Shown piece by piece: positions 61,901-64,000 of a stretch of 64,000 bases of DNA (position 1 is its first letter; every line of letters starts with the position of its first letter). This DNA comes from Diplosphaera chodatii (lineage: Eukaryota; Chlorophyta; Trebouxiophyceae; Prasiolales; Stichococcaceae), in NCBI GenBank assembly GCA_032358165.1, contig JAALGY010000054.1:1736001-1800000 (forward strand), written 5' to 3'. The position numbers and the translations under genes were made by a program. The notes under the pieces were generated by a model, which did no database searches, was not told where the DNA came from, and saw only the letters and a list, made by a program, of their open reading frames with translations.

Positions 61901-63149
61901 TCATCAGCTGCACTCAAGTGGGCGGGCACCTTCTGCACCTGGCCACCCTCCTGCAGAGCCAACAGCGCGCTGGTGTTTTCTAACTGACATTCCCCATGTG
62001 CTAGTCAGCCGAAGGCTTTAAGGAGATGGCATAATCAAGATGGTGCTGCACGGCAACAAAAGCATTCCAGCCACTGCGACAACATGCAGGCAGGTTGCAG
62101 AAAGCACTGCACCTGCTGCTTGGGGGCCGTCTTTGGTGCAGCAGACTCTGCCTTATAGCGCGCCTCGGACGCTGCCTTGAAGGCACGGATAGCATCCTCT
62201 GCTTCCTGATTCGCACGAGCCGCAGCGTTGCCCTGCAGAGCCAACAGCGCGCTGGTGTTTCACATCTGACAAACCCCATGTGCTATCAAGCTGCAAGGCG
62301 ATGACGAGATAACATAATCAGGATGGTGCTGCACGGCCACGGCAATGAAAACACTCCAGCCATTGCAACAACATGCAGGCAGGTTGCAGCACTGCACCTG
62401 CTGCTTCTTTGGTGCAGCAGGGTCCGCCTTGTAGCGCGCGTCAGACGCTGCCTTGAATGCGCGAGCAGCATCCTCTGCTTCCTGATTTGCACGCTCGCGC
62501 CGCAGCCGCTCATCAGCTGCACTGGCGCTCACCCCTGCACGGCCCGCCACATCCTGCAGCACGGCGCATGCGAGGATCCGCTCACTCAGCAGCAGTGCCA
62601 TCGGTCCAATCACGTACGTACCATACATTGAGCAGCTATGCATGTTCCATTTGGGCTACGCAGCACGGATCTGCACAGATAACAAGTGGCAAGGCTTGCT
62701 CACCGCGCCATTGGCACGGTTCACGCCACCGTTCATGCGGTGCGTGAGCTGGTGACCGAAATCCTTCACGGCGTTCACCGCGTTTTGGACAGCGTTCGCC
62801 GTGTCCGCACGGGCGGCTGACGCGTCCCCCTCCGCGAGGTCCTGGCGCCTCGAGGCGCCGCCCTTGCCACGCCCTCGGCCGCGGCCGCCGCCGCCGCGGG
62901 GGCCACGTGTCGCCGGGCAGAACACATGTGGCCTGCACACGAGCAGTTCGTGCTGCCAATCACACCTGCCCACGGCCAGTCAGACAAGACCATGCCGGCG
63001 GCACGCAACATGCATGCCTCAGGCGGCGCAAAGGACGAAGCGGACCTGCGGTGGTGCGGTCGGAGCGGCGTCGGAACATGTGGTCGTGATGCAAGGTGGG
63101 TGACCGGGACATGCTGCTGCACCGTAGCCACCAAACTAGACGGCAGCAT
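52985..63149 (-). CDS. Plastid fibrillin (PAP) with 22 tandem helical repeat exons, ~1550 aa
   Basis: Fibrillins bind lipids at plastoglobules, thylakoids or eyespots. The C-terminal PAP domain is clear: QLKTRLLAHVAGLDRGFAA, LGGTWRLVYSSGFA, GFPIKLMPADLGQ, VYQGIDEQLEELDNVVEL, ITYTGTDVSLQG. Exons 5' to 3': 63149-63046 (MLPSSLVATVQQHVPV, transit-like), 62932-62704 (RG-rich), then alternating A and B repeat exons from 62553 down to 56004. The remainder are 55063-54646, 54397-54237, 54105-53896, 53641-53446 and 53286 to a provisional stop at 52985. A exons (162 nt, first one 156) encode SAADERLRRERANREAEEAA, RAFKQGSDARYKADSAAPKK. B exons (120 nt) encode NAAARANQEAEDAIRAFKAA, SEARYKAESAAPKT. Every repeat exon is phase 0-0, and the joins on both sides also fit phase, so I read this as one gene. 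The repeats look like charged coiled or LEA-like helices. The last exon edge and whether all copies are spliced in are uncertain. Confidence 0.75.
54646..54800 (-). other. Four 11-residue amphipathic repeats preceding the PAP domain
   Basis: The end of exon 55063-54646 reads ESLASDVQQGA, QSLASDLQRGA, SQAASDLQSGL, NTATAEAQRAA. The 11-residue periodicity is that of lipid-surface helices in perilipins, apolipoproteins and LEA proteins. Lipid binding is inference. Confidence 0.7.
56004..62553 (-). repeat. Higher-order tandem array: 11 copies of a ~610-bp A+B exon dimer
   Basis: Low-coordinate ends of A exons: 56293, 56905, 57505, 58115, 58730, 59342, 59951, 60567, 61180, 61789, 62398 (steps 600-616). 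Of B exons: 56004, 56618, 57216, 57831, 58445, 59055, 59667, 60281, 60892, 61501, 62113. Introns between them are also closely similar, for example the repeated gcaggttgcagaa and aaccccatgtgctatcaagc words. A and B share ARA/ERA-N-x-EAE-x-A..AFK, so they derive from one ancestral exon. Confidence 0.95.
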
Positions 63150-63668
63150 GACGGCCCTGTTTGGATAAGACAAACATGGATTAGCATGAGCACGGACCGC
63201 GTGGCGGTAAACATCATCAATGCGCATTGATGTAGTGTACAATGCATTTGTCATCAGTGCACAGACAGAAGCGCACGACATGCAGGGACGACGCGCACTT
63301 TACGCCTCAACCGCTTGACGATCTGCCGCCACCAGCTGGCCACCACGAGACTGAGCAGACAGGAGCGGACGGTGGAGGTCTAGCACATGCTTTCCTGTCC
63401 AGAATCGCCGACTAGCCGGTGGCGATGCACGCCGCGATCCACCGACGGTTGCACCGGGAGCATTGTGTGCCAGGGATCAGGGGTGCATTCGTGGCCCTCA
63501 ACGGCACCTTTGACCTACTGCAGAAATTAGCCACGAGCCCAGCATGATTAGCTGACAGCAGGAAGTTGACATTGTGATCTGCCTCACTCAATGCTGACTC
63601 TGCATTGACGCACCTCGGCCCTGTTTTGGCCGCCTGCAACGCGGTGCACATCCGTACATCGTTTGCAG
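63150..63668. other. Divergent intergenic region
   Basis: This lies between the proposed fibrillin start (-) and the first visible exon of the last gene (+). No coding similarity or recognisable promoter element is seen. A 5' exon of the right-hand gene may lie here. Confidence 0.35.
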
Positions 63669-64000
63669 CTAGCGTTGGCGGTCAGCCTGTCGTGTCCAGA
63701 CCGCCGGGCGCCACGCGGCTGATTGCGCTGCCCAGTCCTGCCTCTGCATATCTTGCTGCAGCGAGCAACCAGGTGCTGGCGGCAACTTGGGCCGGGCGCC
63801 CCCCTGGACTCACAATGATGAAGTCCATGGGGGCGTCGATGGGCGGCAGCTATCGCGATCTGACGGCGCTGGCCAGTGGCAACTATGATGGCAGCGGCGG
63901 CATCGACCTCGATGCAGGGGGCCCACTCTCGTTCAGCGCGCCCCGAGGCCGCGGGTCCAGGAACTCAATAGACAGTGGGGACGTGAAGCCTAGGAAACGG
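63669..64000 (+). CDS. Partial gene of unknown function, continues past the right edge
   Basis: A frame with coding-like composition follows a good acceptor (gtttgcag at 63661-63668) and stays open to the window end. It includes RLIALPSPASAYLAAASNQ, MMKSMGASMGGSYRDLTALA, GNYDGSGGIDLDAGG, SFSAPRGRGSRNSIDSGD and VKPRKR. It is Gly/Ser/Arg-rich and probably disordered. The initiation codon could be the ATG pair near 63812 if there is no upstream exon. No family is recognised. Confidence 0.35.

Noticed and set aside
56004..62553. Regular array considered as a CRISPR or satellite
   Set aside because: The ~610-bp units contain phase-0 exons with a conserved protein repeat, and the setting is eukaryotic; there are no short repeats with unique spacers and no cas genes.
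56215..62631. Recurring ~100-codon plus-strand frames such as ...LLHLATRLQSQQRAGV
   Set aside because: They are antisense shadows of the A/B repeat exons and recur only because the DNA is repeated.

Overview
This is a nuclear chromosome segment from a green alga, most likely a core chlorophyte. The evidence is GC-rich exons cut by many short GT-AG introns (plus a few GC-AG introns), TGTAA polyadenylation signals, a plastid HSP70, a NAB1-type light-harvesting mRNA repressor and a plastid fibrillin. No bacterial, organellar or tRNA/rRNA sequence was seen. Exon models were built by hand from reading frame, splice consensus, phase agreement and protein-family similarity. In the models given with exon lists the phases close; no RNA evidence was available.

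Layout. 1-1252 (-): 5'-3' exonuclease, running off the left edge. 1534-7901 (+): SERCA/ECA-type Ca2+-ATPase, 21 exons. 8451-10547 (+): intronless plastid HSP70B. 11055-12076 (+): five-exon histone H2A. 12669-14673 (+): plastid Cof-type HAD phosphatase. 15049-18810 (+): Q-rich nuclear protein with a weak ELF3-like motif. 19425-28388 (-): large secreted subtilase with PA insert, Ig-like repeats and a GPI-like tail. 28991-31578 (+): KIN17. 32470-34613 (+): divergent SPO11/TOP6A-like protein. 35395-38803 (-): unrecognised low-complexity gene. About 39.2-42.7 kb (-): decayed hAT transposon. 44163-48028 (+): protein with seven tandem zinc motifs. 49007-51936 (+): NAB1. 52985-63149 (-): plastid fibrillin (PAP) gene with 22 extra repeat exons. 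63669-64000 (+): start of an unknown gene.

The neighbours do not form an operon or a pathway. Loose themes are genome maintenance (exonuclease, KIN17, SPO11-like) and plastid function (HSP70B, HAD phosphatase, NAB1, fibrillin).

The most unusual material is on the right. Two genes have grown by tandem duplication of exon-plus-intron cassettes: the zinc-motif gene (about 349 bp units in alternating pairs) and the fibrillin gene (about 610 bp A+B exon dimers, 11 times). In the fibrillin gene all repeat exons are phase 0-0, so more than 1,000 residues of charged helix precede the lipid-binding domain without breaking the frame. The SPO11-like gene is the other priority: its spacing fits the family but several catalytic-neighbourhood residues differ.
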